From contig NC_088873.1 in assembly GCF_032884065.1 (NCBI RefSeq), positions 31,902,227 through 31,966,226 on the forward strand: a DNA stretch of 64,000 nt, given 5' to 3'. How positions within the stretch are numbered: position 1 is the stretch's first letter; every line of letters starts with the position of its first letter. This stretch comes from Artemia franciscana. Its lineage: Eukaryota; Arthropoda; Branchiopoda; Anostraca; Artemiidae. The position numbers and the translations under genes are program-made. The notes beneath the pieces are model-generated. The model was not told the origin of the DNA. It saw only the letters and a program-made list of their open reading frames with translations, and did no database searches. This document shows, in pieces, positions 1 to 64,000 of the stretch.

Positions 1-1460
1 CGTGGATATAAAAGGGGAGTTGCTAGTGCACATCAAATATTGCTGCTGGAGATTCAAACGTAACGTTGATAGATGACGGAAAACTGAGGGCGGATTCACA
101 GTTATCGAACTCAAGCGCCACATCTATGCAGTCATTCAGTAGCGCATTTAGTGATGATTAAGGGGATAGGGGGATAGATTAGACCATGGGAACTATAGAG
201 GCATAAGCCTAAGTAATGTTCTTAGTTAGGTTTTTGATAAGATATTATGTCATAGGATAGATAGTTGGATAGACAAAAATAGAACTTTATCAGGTTCGCA
301 GGCAGGGTTCAGAAAAGGCTATCGTCTTATAGATAAGATTTTTATTTATTATGGATGATTAGGAAATAAGTTGGAAGAAAACAGGGCAGGCTATTTGTTG
401 CATTTCTTGATTTAAAAAGGGCGTTTGATAGAGTGGATAGAAGCTTAATGATAGAGTCGTTGTTAGGACTAGGGCTACCAAGCGTATTTGTTAAGATTAT
501 AGCATCCATGTATAATATAGTTAAGACTGTATACGGGTTGGCATAGATTTATTTAGGGTTATTACGAGTAGACATGGTGTTAAGCAGGGATGTAAAATTA
601 TATCCCCAAGGCTATTTTCATTGTATATTTATGATTTTGAAGAACATTTGATAGGCAGAGGCGTCCCAATCATTAAGCTTTCAAGTGCAAGTGTTATGGC
701 ATTATTTTTTGCGGACGACATAGCATAAGTAGCAGAACGTCATGAACATTTGCAACTGCTGCTAGATCTAGCATCTTCTTAATTTAGGAATAAGAAACCA
801 GTATTAAACATAAAGAAGTTGATGGTTATGGTTTTTAGTTTTAGAAAAAGTGGAGAACAGTGAAGACGGTGGGAGCAGTGAAGATGTTAAAAGTAGAATA
901 GGTAAGGCTCAGGGTGTTTTTCACAGTTAAAAAAAAATATGGAAGAATAGGAAGATAAGTCTGCAAACCAAGACTAGAATATTGAAAGAAACAGTGATGA
1001 CAGTGGTCAAATATGGCTCTGAAGCATTTATGCTGCGAAAAATGGACGAAAATTTACTAGATGTTTTCCAGAGAAATTGCCTATGGATAGTTCTGGGTAC
1101 CCGGCTGACTGACCGTATTTCAAACAGTAGGTTGTACGAAAAATATGGTTCAATCCCGCTTTCTAGGGCTATAATGAAAGAAAGGTTGAGATGGCTTTGC
1201 CACGTTCTGCGGATGAAGGATGACATAATGCTGAAGATTGTCCTTTTTGGCCAACCATCTGGGGCTACATGGAAAGCAGGTCGTCCTCGTCTTGGGTGGG
1301 AGGGTGTCATAAATAAAGATTCAAAGGAAATGAGAACTTCCTGGGAGGGTGTAAGAGGGAGGCCTTGAATAGGTTAACTGGAGGAGGAACGTGCGTAGCT
1401 TTGTTGACCTCAGGTGGCTTGGTGCTGCAGTGAGTTATTAGTAGCAGTAGTAGTAAATGA
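1..1460 (+). pseudogene. Dead non-LTR retrotransposon, RT domain and 3' tail
   Basis: Reverse transcriptase motifs can be read in several frames. NYRGISLSNVLS starts near 191, SGSQAGFRKGY follows at about 291-325, FVAFLDLKRAFDRVDRS (RT motif A) at about 393-445, and FFADDIA (the catalytic YxDD box) at about 705-725. Many stops and frameshifts separate them. The only long open piece is 982-1368 (128 aa), the region after the RT palm, containing RLRWLCHVLRM and GRPRLGWEGV, which is typical of elements annotated in animals as 'craniofacial development protein 2-like' or endonuclease-reverse transcriptase. The tail ends in a run rich in (TAG) triplets at about 1437-1456. No endonuclease domain is seen, so the copy is 5' truncated or starts before the window. 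Confidence 0.85.
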
Positions 1461-1830
1461 CGCCGCGTACTATGTTAGTCTATCTATATAAAAATAAGTT
1501 GTTTGTCTGTTGACTGACGTCATGTTTGTGTGTCGACTGACTTCATGTTAGTCGACTGACGTCATTATAAGGATTGAGCTGTATGCCGTCATGAAGTTGT
1601 TTGTCAACTGGCGTCATGTTTGTCGACTGACGAAAGTACAGACCGGGACGCCGGGACACAAATGACGACCGGGACACACAAAGAGAAATTACAGACTGGG
1701 ACACCGGGACACAAATAACGACCGGGACACAGGGAATATAAATGACGACCGGGACACAGGGACACAACTACAACGGGGTCGCCGGGAGGCACAGGGGGGA
1801 TATATAAATGACGACCAGGACACAGGGAAT

Positions 1831-2028
1831 GTTCGATTAGCAATCACCATCAACAAAGCTCAAGGGCAATCATTATAATAATGAGGTATAGATCTGAATA
1901 CGGATTGTTTTTCCCATGGGCAATTATATGTTGCATGTTCAAGAGTCGGTAAACCTGACAATCTCTTTATATGCACAGACAATGGGACAGCCAAGAATGT
2001 TGTATATTCGCAAGTTTTATGTAGTTAA
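1831..2028 (+). pseudogene. Helitron Pif1-like helicase C-terminus, copy 1
   Basis: One frame reads AITINKAQGQSL, then three stops, then GIDLNTDCFSHGQLYVACSR followed by a short C-terminal end and a stop at 2026-2028. The INKAQGQS and QLYVACSR blocks are the last conserved motifs (V and VI) of the superfamily 1 Pif1-type helicase domain of Helitron replication proteins. The three consecutive stops between the motifs show that the copy is dead. The element's own stop codon lies just before the (AT)n tract. Confidence 0.85.
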
Positions 2029-2029
2029 A

Positions 2030-2037
<8 letters not shown>

Positions 2038-2110
<73 letters not shown>
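2038..2110. repeat. (AT)n microsatellite
   Basis: About 36 uninterrupted AT units directly follow the helicase stop codon of copy 1. A second tract occupies the same place in copy 2. Confidence 0.98.
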
Positions 2111-2112
<2 letters not shown>

Positions 2113-2371
2113 ATCTATATTCACAGGTGGGACACAGGGACACAACTACAATGGCGCGTAACTAATATTGCGCGAAAAAAGCTAAAAAAAGAAAAAACCT
2201 AAAAAGAACAAAACTTAAAAAAGTTAAAAAACTTAAAAGAAAAAACACTGGGACACAAATGACGACCGGGACACAGGGAATATAAATGACGACCGGGACA
2301 AAGGGACACAATTACAACGGGAACGCCGGGGGGCAGGGGGATATATAAATGACGACGGGGACACAGGGAAT

Positions 2372-2560
2372 GTTCGATTAACAATCACCATCAACAAAGC
2401 TCAAGGGCAATCATTAGAATAGTGAGGTATAGATCTGAATACGGATTGTTTTTTCCATGGACAATTATATATTGCATGTTCAAGAGTCGGTAAATCTGAC
2501 AATCTATTTATATGCACAGACAATGGGACAGTGAAGAATGTTGTATATTCGCAAGTTTAA
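2372..2560 (+). pseudogene. Helitron Pif1-like helicase C-terminus, copy 2
   Basis: Second copy of the helicase tail, 541 bp downstream of the first and very similar. It has TINKAQGQSL, a shorter stop cluster, then QLYIACSRVGKSDNL and an early stop at 2558-2560. It sits in the second unit of the tandem duplication and is flanked by the same GGGACAC-rich DNA and (AT)n tract. Confidence 0.85.
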
Positions 2561-2570
2561 CGTAGTTAAA

Positions 2571-2573
<3 letters not shown>

Positions 2574-2656
<83 letters not shown>
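2574..2656. repeat. (AT)n microsatellite
   Basis: About 41 AT units following helicase copy 2, equivalent to the tract at 2038-2110. Confidence 0.98.
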
Positions 2657-2657
<1 letters not shown>

Positions 2658-3059
2658 ATTCACAGGTGGGACACAGGGACACAACTACAATGGCGCGTAG
2701 CTAATATGGCACGTAACGACTTACGCGCGGGGGGGGGGGCTTGGGAGGTGCGAAGAGCCACCCTAACATCTAGTACATCATATAATCATTTCTTATGACA
2801 TCATATTAAGAATGGATTTTTCATTCTTAATATGACAAGCATTTTTCTTATATGAAACAATCATTTTCTTATGTGATGTCGTACATAGCATAGTTAAGAT
2901 TGTTGAATTTCAAACACATCAACCATTTATATAACACAGTGTCTGTTAGAAGACCCAAAAAACAAAATTTGCAGTTGCAGCTACTATAAATATTGATTCT
3001 TTGGAACCAACATCTGAACTATCAAACGTGATAAGACAATAAAATCGATAATCTGGACT

Positions 3060-3420
3060 ATCAATTGCGACAACGCTATTGCGAACAGCTAAAGCAAAGA
3101 CCATTACTAAATTGTAGCGAGTCAAAAATGAAAATGAAGAGCAAAGACGCACGCGGTTATAAGAAAAGCGGCGCCACGTCAGAAATGAAAATGAAGAGCA
3201 AGACACACACGGTTAGAAAAATTAGCGGCTGCGTGTCAAAAATGATAATGAGGAGCAGACATGCGCATTTAGAAGACATACGACACTCAGCTTGTGAGCG
3301 AGCAAAAAATTAAAGTGAAAAGGAAAGACACACACAGTTACAAGACATGCGACACCAAACATGTGAGTGAGTCAATGAAAATCGAGCTGGACAGTGAGAA
3401 TCAAAACTTGTCAAAATTGA
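3060..3420 (+). repeat. Degenerate ~57-bp tandem repeat
   Basis: Repeated words such as AAAATGAAAATGAAGAGCA, ACACACGGTTA and GCGACACCA recur about every 55-65 bases from about 3120 to 3420. The stretch keeps an 82-codon frame (3065-3313) rich in KMKMKSK and H residues. I do not recognise it as a protein domain and read it as open by composition. Repeats of this style are common inside Helitron-type elements, and it lies 300 bp past the Helitron end, but a link is only possible. Confidence 0.6.
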
Positions 3421-5394
3421 AAATGATAGCGAGATAATAGGGTTTGGGAATTTGACATGGATAAGATCATCAGTGCCTACCATACCCTTATTAAAAAAAA
3501 AAACACCAAAAGTTCGGCGATATGTGTTTCATAATGACGAAAGACAAATCGATGTAAAACGAATTAAACAAACTGAAAATGATAGCGATGATTAATAGGT
3601 TTTGGATGTACACATGGATAAGGTCACAATGGGAAAAATAGAAAAATTTTACATCTTATTTTTGCTGTTCTATCGTGACCCTCTGGAAAAACGGCCACCA
3701 GAAGTGTAACGACATGGAAAAAGAAACTGGTCATTAATGCAAGCCAGAATAAGCCACGTGGTCTTTTCATCTTGCTTTTTAGTAGTTTTCCTCTCTCTTG
3801 TAACAGTTGCGTCGCAGTTTTTAGATTTTTGCTACTTAAATGTGTTTACTAATCAAAAAGATTCAACTTCGCATGATAAAAAAAAAACTGTCTAAAATAA
3901 CAAATTCAAAGATGACCTAGAAAGAATGGTGACAAATCACTTGAAATCTCCTATATATAATCTTTTCAGGCTTCACAATGTTTGTCTTTTGTAAAAGAGA
4001 GTCCATCAACTAATAAACTAAGCTGCGGAAAGCTAATCCGCTTATGAAAATTTCTACTAGTAATCTACTTATAAAGTGAATTTTTTTCTTTGATCCAATT
4101 TTCCAGTTTAAAAGACGGTGTAAAATCAGAATGAAGCCTATATTGTGCTATAAACTATAAACCCTGCAAGTTCCCGTGATGACATAACCAAATTTCGAAT
4201 TAATATATAAGCTTTAACCACTGGATTTTGAGTTTAGTCGGATCAGGATATAAGCCTTGTAAGTACATTCGTATTCACTTCAGTTTAAATATCTTCGAAG
4301 CTAGTGCGGGGTTCAAGATATTAATCTGGGATTATGCATAGCTGAACCATTCTGTAATTCTTAGCGTAGGAAGCATGTCTAGTTTTTAGTTTAGTAAAAA
4401 TTTCCTAGTTTCTTGTTATTCAGTCGACTATTATTGAAATTATTTATAATTGTAAATGGCAAACTGGATTAGAATTTAAAATTTAGCTAAAAATGTTTCT
4501 TGTGAAGGGTAAAACACAACTAAAGATATTTTTGGGCCAAAATGTTTCTGAGAGGGAGGGGGGTGAAGCACTCCTAGAACGGGTTTAGAAAATCTTAGTC
4601 TCCCTCCTATGTATTTAAGTATGTACCATTTTCCCATTTTTAAGAATTATAAAAGAGTTCTTGATTAGAACCCAAACCTTGCTTAGAAGCAATACAAAAT
4701 TACTAGCAAAATATGACATATGTTCAAGAGGTTCAGCAGACGACCTTTTTAAAATGCTAAACGTTAGAAGCTAGGCGTTCTTGAAGCACTATTTCTTGGC
4801 TTAGAAGGTCGGTCAGTTTTAGCCTGGTGTCTTTGTAGAAATACCACATTAAGAATGATTTGACATCTTACTTAAACACGATTTTGAATTATTAACACAG
4901 CAGATCACGGATCATGGCTTCAAAAAAGTATGGATGAACTCTGGATCAGGTTTGTCGATAAAAAGAAAACGAAACAAACTGCGCACAAACCAATACGTCC
5001 GCACAGTGTAGTTGCTGATCTCGCCTTTGCGCAGGAGTGCTATACGAATTTGGGGAAAATGACCCGACGCTTCCCGTGTTTTTCCATGGATCCTTCTTAG
5101 TACCCGTCTAAAGCTGGATGGGCTTTTGGCTTGTCTCACATGAAAACATCGTTAACCTTCGTGCCATATTTAACAATAAGCACCACTGAGACTTGAACCA
5201 GGCATTTCCCTTGTTCGTCCAGTTGCTATTCGGTCAGACCAAATAAAGCATGACTTTTCCCTTCTTATTCGATTTTTTTTTCTTAAATTTTCCACCACAT
5301 GTCAAATTATAATTTAACATAGATCACGTAGACACAACCCCGGCCTAAATAAGCTTTATAAAACCTAGATCTATATTCGTAATGGAATCTTAAT
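3421..5394. other. No recognisable gene
   Basis: AT-rich DNA upstream of Helentron copy A. I see no RT, transposase or host exon and no clear tandem repeat. The longest open frame (75 codons on the - strand, 4912-5139) has no recognisable motif and is probably chance. Confidence 0.5.
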
Positions 5395-5733
5395 TGTGTT
5401 GCGACAGCAACACTTTGGTTTTGTCCGTTTTTTTTGTGTTTTTTTTTTCCTGTGCCGCTGATCTCAGCTTATTCCTGGAAACTGGTAAGGGTCTAACCTG
5501 TGCGGTTTTTACGGGAAGTGTGGACCTCAGGCCGGATTAATGAATATGACATTACATTTCGGAAAGCTCCGCAGAACTCTTGCCTGGGGCCAAAAAGGAT
5601 GGTTTTTGCTTGTCCACGAGCCAGAGCCTATGGTGTACGAAGTGAAGTGGAGTTATATAGCCTATGTCAGAGAGGAGTATCTGAAGTTGTGCAGCCAAGC
5701 TTTCGTTTCATCAAACATGTTTCTGCTTTCGAG

Positions 5734-6238
5734 TCTTGGCTTTTTTCTACAATTGGCCATGACTTCCACTTTTCCCACAAGTATTCCCTCTTTTTTAAAT
5801 TCTCGTCTTGGCTTTTTTCTACAATTGGCCATGACTTCCACTTTTCCCACAACTATTCCCTCTTTTTTAAATTCAAAAAATCCGTTGATTTTTGAATTTA
5901 AAAAAGAGGGAATAGTTGTGGGAAAAGTGGAAGTCATAGCCAATTGTAGAAAAAAGCCAAGACAGATTGTTGAATTAAGTGGGCAGCCCAGTCAAGGGTT
6001 AATTTTATCCCTTTGATTGCCGTTGTTACTGTCTGCCATTTATGCTACACCTTTCCGTGCATGTGTGTCCCTTCACAAATGCCAAACTAGAGTCGTACCT
6101 GTTGGAGGTTCTCGCTGGGGAACACACGCAGGTTGACTACGGGTTAAATTACTTGAAAATTCTCCTCTCATGGCTATCACTCGACAACGCTGAACTAGAG
6201 TCAACCCTCTCATGCTAATTCACGGTGGGTTGGGTTCA
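5734..6238. repeat. Foldback insertion inside Helentron copy A
   Basis: A ~70-bp block starting TCTTGGCTTTTTTCTACAAT occurs as two direct copies (5734-5802 and 5806-5874) and one inverted copy (5894-5963), so the inner pair can form a long hairpin. Copies B and C run straight from the sequence before 5734 to that after about 6238, so the whole ~505-bp block is extra in copy A. The part after 5964 is not recognised. Confidence 0.8.
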
Positions 6239-6821
6239 CTCTGTTCTAGCAGGCAAGCAGGCAGGCACCACTTTCAAATTGAAGATGGACTAAAATCTAT
6301 AAGTGTTAAATATATGCGGCAGTTACCCGGCCCCACAGCTAATATATCTTCTTTGATTGATAAATAGAAAAATTTACAGAAGCAAAAATGTGGCTTTTTC
6401 CCACGGGCCCGAATGTGCTGCCATCTATTGTTTCTACCCATTCCTATTCGTGATCAGCTGAGGTTATCATTCGGTTTTTCGGACTTGGAATTGCGGTAGA
6501 GAAATGGTATCAGATGTACCCAATAAACTTTAAAAGTTCTCACATTGCTAAAGAAATTGGAGGTTATCCTTTGCTCCTTTCCAAGTGGTGACGTTAGAAA
6601 GTTGGCCTACGGCAAAAAAAATCAACTTTTGAGCTAAGACAGATAGAATTTTTTTTTAACGGTAATCAATAGCTCTTGATGAGATGATCAAAGTATACGA
6701 CATCCAATTTTTGGTACAAAAATTCCTTCATTAGCTATACCAGTTTGAAAGTTTCAAGGGGTTAACAACTTCGTTAATATGATACAAACTGAAACGAAAT
6801 CTAGGCTGATACAAAGTGTGA

Positions 6822-7440
6822 GACATATAGAGGACTTTTAAGTGACAGTCGGCTGTTAGGTAATAATAATCTTCGGCAATGAGGGATTAGCAACTTTTGC
6901 TAGTTGGTGTATCTATTATTTGTTTCCAGTGTATTTGATGGTACAACCAATTTGTTTCCAGTGGTAAGACATGTAGGGGACTTGTAAGTAATAATCTGCT
7001 GTTAGGGTACAATCAACCTCAGCGATGAGGGGTTTGCAACTATGCTAGTTGGTGTACCCATTTATTGGTTTCCGGTGAACTTGATGCTTATCAAGGGAGA
7101 GGGACTTATAAGCAAGAATTGGTTCACTATGGACGAGAAACGACTGTTAGCTCATATCATCTTCGGCACTGAGGGGTTTGCCACTTTTACTAGTTTGTGT
7201 ACCTATTATTTATTTCCGGTGTATTTGATGGTTAAGCCAATTTGATTCCAGTGGTAAGACATGTAGGGGACTTGTAAGTAATAGTCGGCTGTTGGGCTAC
7301 AATCACCTTCAGCGATGAGGGGCTTGCAACTTTTGCTAGTGTGTGTACCGATTTATTTGCTTCCGGTGAACTTGATGTCTATCACGGGAGAGGGACTTGT
7401 AAGTAAGAATCTGTTCACTTTGGGCTAGAAATTAGTGCAA
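6822..7440 (+). repeat. ~290-bp tandem units within Helentron copy A
   Basis: The phrase GACATGTAGGGGACTTGTAA recurs at 6968 and 7258, giving a 290-bp unit. A partial, more diverged unit precedes it (from 6822). Within each unit a shorter half-repeat built on ATGAGGGGTTTGCAACTTTT recurs. Copies B and C carry fewer of the same units, so the copies differ in unit number. Confidence 0.75.
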
Positions 7441-8174
7441 ATTTGGTGCACATTGTATTCGATCCTTTTAAATCTGTCAGAGTTAAGTGTTTACGCAACG
7501 GGTACAAACGATAACGTAAAACAATGAGGTAGTTTCGTAATAATTAGTGCCAGCTATAGTATTTTAATCCTGAAAAGTTACGGATAGCTTTATGATACCG
7601 ACTAGATTATATAAGATATTGTTCTAAGTTTTCATCTGTCACGATGTCTACTATTGGAAAGGATAAAGTTCGACTGGCTGCAAAGTCAATTTAGTCCCTT
7701 CTTTCCATATTATTTTGTAGTTGTTGTTTTTTCAACGCTGAGGAATAGCCTTTGGTCATGTGATAATTGATTGCGTTCTTGTTTGGACATACCGTTTTAA
7801 AAACTTCGATAGGCTGACAACTTCATCATTTAATCGATAGTGAAGAAACGAGCACAGAAGAGAATGTAAAACAATGAGATAGCTTTATAATACCAACTAG
7901 ATTATATAAGGTATTGTTCCAAGTTTTCATCCGTCACGAGGTCTAGGATTGAAAAGGATAAAGTTCAACTGCCTAAAAAGTCAATTTAATCCCTTCTTTC
8001 GATACTAATTTGTTGTTGTTTTTTTCAACGCTGAGGAATAGCCTTTGATCATGTGATTACTGATCGATAGCAAAGAAACAAAACCAAAGTGTTGCTCTCG
8101 CAACACTTTGGTCGGCGAAACCGGACAAAGGTTGCCGCAACACTTCCCGTTGCCCGGGCAACGTAGGTCTAGTT

Positions 8175-8191
8175 TAATCCTAATCTAATCC
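8175..8191 (+). promoter_or_regulatory. Cluster of TAATCC/T motifs upstream of opsin
   Basis: TAATCC (8175-8180), TAATCT (8181-8186) and TAATCC (8186-8191) lie head to tail about 740 bp upstream of the opsin start codon, immediately outside the 3' end of Helentron copy A. TAATCC is the site preferred by K50 homeodomain proteins such as Orthodenticle/Otx, which activate some photoreceptor opsins in Drosophila. The motifs are short, so function is an inference from position and clustering. Confidence 0.3.
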
Positions 8192-8683
8192 TGTTCATTT
8201 CAAGGAACTTCATGGTATGTTCTAGTGGGCCAATTCGGCAGCTCATTTCGAAAAAAAATATATGGACTTGTTACTCAGATTAAAAAATAGCAACTGTAAG
8301 GATTAGGCTGATGGTTGTGGGGAAGTTCTCACTTGCGCTCTTTTATACTGATGTAGGGAAGTTCCCACTTAGGCTTTTTTATACTGATGGAATATCGATC
8401 AATTGTTTGATTGATCCATCAGTCATAATAAATGTTGATGGTGTTTTAATATAAAGGAACCTAAGTTGCCAGTTCCCCAATAGTAACCACCGGTCTAATC
8501 ATTATCATGCTTTACCTGTGTGATAGATGATAAAAATGACAACACCAAGGGTAATATGTTCGACATCAAGTTTGTCTTGCGCCATAAAATCAACTCCACT
8601 TCATATTGGGTTAGTTTTTGAAACAACCAACTCGTATTGGTGCATATCAAATCATTCTCTCTTTACGAATGAAAAGATGTAGA

Positions 8684-8724
8684 TATAAATTGCATTTCCA
8701 AACATTGGGGAAGAATTGAATCCT
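8684..8724 (+). promoter_or_regulatory. Possible opsin core promoter
   Basis: A TATA-like TATAAAT at 8684-8690 lies about 240 bp upstream of the opsin start codon. GAATTGAATCC at 8713-8723 shares the AATTGAAT core with the rhodopsin conserved sequence I motif of insect opsin promoters. That element is normally upstream of the TATA box, whereas here it is downstream. The transcription start is unknown and a further 5' non-coding exon cannot be excluded. Confidence 0.25.
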
Positions 8725-8928
8725 AAGAAGGAAAACGTTAGCTTTGGTATGTGCTATCTAACGGAGCAACGCCAGTCAATATCATATTCTATTTAGGCGT
8801 TTAAAATTGTTTCATTTAGTTGTCAATCTAGCTGGTTCCATTAGGGGAAAACTCATCTTAGGTTTTATGATTTCAGAAAATAATCAACGTATAACAGCTT
8901 CTGCTAACAATCAAGACCGACCAAAAAA

Positions 8929-63888
<54,960 letters not shown>

Positions 63889-64000
63889 TTTTACATTTTT
63901 ATTTTATAGTCACAATGTAGGAAATATATCACATATATATATTAGATTGTCTTAAAGAAACCCAAGCGAAATATTGAGTTAGGTCTTAAACCCTGCACTT

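Larger units (their letters stand above)
1479..2774 (+). mobile_element. Helitron/Helentron-like element with two helicase tails
   Basis: The left end reads TCTATCTATATAAAAATAAG, resembling the 5' ends of arthropod Helentron-type elements. The right end is a G-rich tract (from about 2729), an imperfect hairpin (GGCT..AGCC) and CTAG followed by T at 2770-2774, fitting the CTRR|T Helitron 3' end. Between them lies a duplication of about 541 bp. Each unit has GGGACAC-rich minisatellite DNA, the last 60-odd codons of a Pif1-like Helitron helicase, and an (AT)n tract. There is no Rep domain or full helicase, so this is a non-autonomous or collapsed copy. The boundaries are inferred from end motifs, not from a target-site comparison. 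Confidence 0.65.
5395..8173 (+). mobile_element. Helentron-like non-autonomous element, copy A
   Basis: The left end is TGTGTTGCGACAGCAACAC, a short palindrome. The right end carries the inverted form of that hairpin (about 8090-8107), a second hairpin GTTGCCCGGGCAAC (8149-8162), then GTAGGT and CTAGT (8169-8173). Copies B (15598-16929) and C (30136-31804) share both ends. A palindrome about 10 nt before CTAG, no terminal inverted repeats and no obvious target duplication fit rolling-circle elements of the Helentron (Helitron2) type. At 2,779 bp copy A is longer than B because it carries a foldback insertion (5734-6238), a 290-bp internal tandem unit (6968-7257 and partial neighbours) and a ~265-bp direct duplication (about 7600-8080). 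There is no Rep or helicase coding. Confidence 0.75.

Noticed and set aside
927..1310. 127-codon - strand frame opposite the first RT tail
   Set aside because: It is the shadow of the + strand retrotransposon frame 982-1368, which has recognisable family motifs.
2036..2161. Open frames of repeated Ile-Tyr over (AT)n tracts (also at 2580 and 55690)
   Set aside because: They arise from translation of pure AT dinucleotides and carry no coding signal.

Overview
The window is a piece of an AT-rich animal genome, almost certainly an arthropod. It is filled by one host gene: an eight-exon visual opsin on the + strand running from the start codon at 8929 to the stop codon at 63888. The spliced reading frame is 1,101 nt (366 aa) with no break, and all seven introns are GT-AG with matching phases. 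The protein reads as an arthropod rhabdomeric opsin of the short-wavelength class. It has the retinal-binding lysine (K314), the DRY motif, the two disulfide cysteines, the Glu equivalent to bovine E181, and the lysine in helix 2 (K96) that marks ultraviolet opsins in insects. A branchiopod crustacean such as a brine shrimp is my best guess at the source; this rests on repeat style and opsin type and is not proven.

The coding exons occupy about 2% of the gene. The introns are packed with mobile DNA. Upstream of the gene (1-8900) are a dead non-LTR retrotransposon, a Helitron-like element carrying two copies of the helicase C-terminus, a degenerate tandem repeat and Helentron-like copy A. Intron 2 (10012-14640) holds a ~285-bp tandem array starting close behind the donor site. 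Intron 3 (14857-35112) is the richest: Helentron copy B; a hAT transposase split by a non-LTR element that is itself split by a Penelope-like element (17289-21665); a second Penelope element with direct flanks, a GIY-YIG domain, an inserted 2.25-kb hAT element with target duplication and a tRNA-derived SINE (21690-26965); a long-TIR element; a ~1.7-kb palindrome-ended repeat carrying Helentron copy C; and a ~115-bp tandem array.

Intron 4 holds an inverted copy of the palindrome-ended repeat. Intron 5 holds another copy plus a broken hAT transposase. Intron 6 (45406-58589) holds a near-perfect 300-bp palindrome, an intact antisense two-ORF non-LTR retrotransposon whose ORFs overlap as TAATG, a LINE tail fragment, many copies of a short repeat, and a dead non-LTR element split by an (AT)n tract. 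Intron 7 is mostly unrecognised sequence with one repeat copy.

Only two units look intact: the opsin gene, and the non-LTR element at about 45950-50150 (ORF1 361 aa, ORF2 883 aa). The most informative structural result is that Helentron copy C sits inside a repeat whose uninterrupted relative is also in the window. The two together show insertion between two T residues without target duplication.
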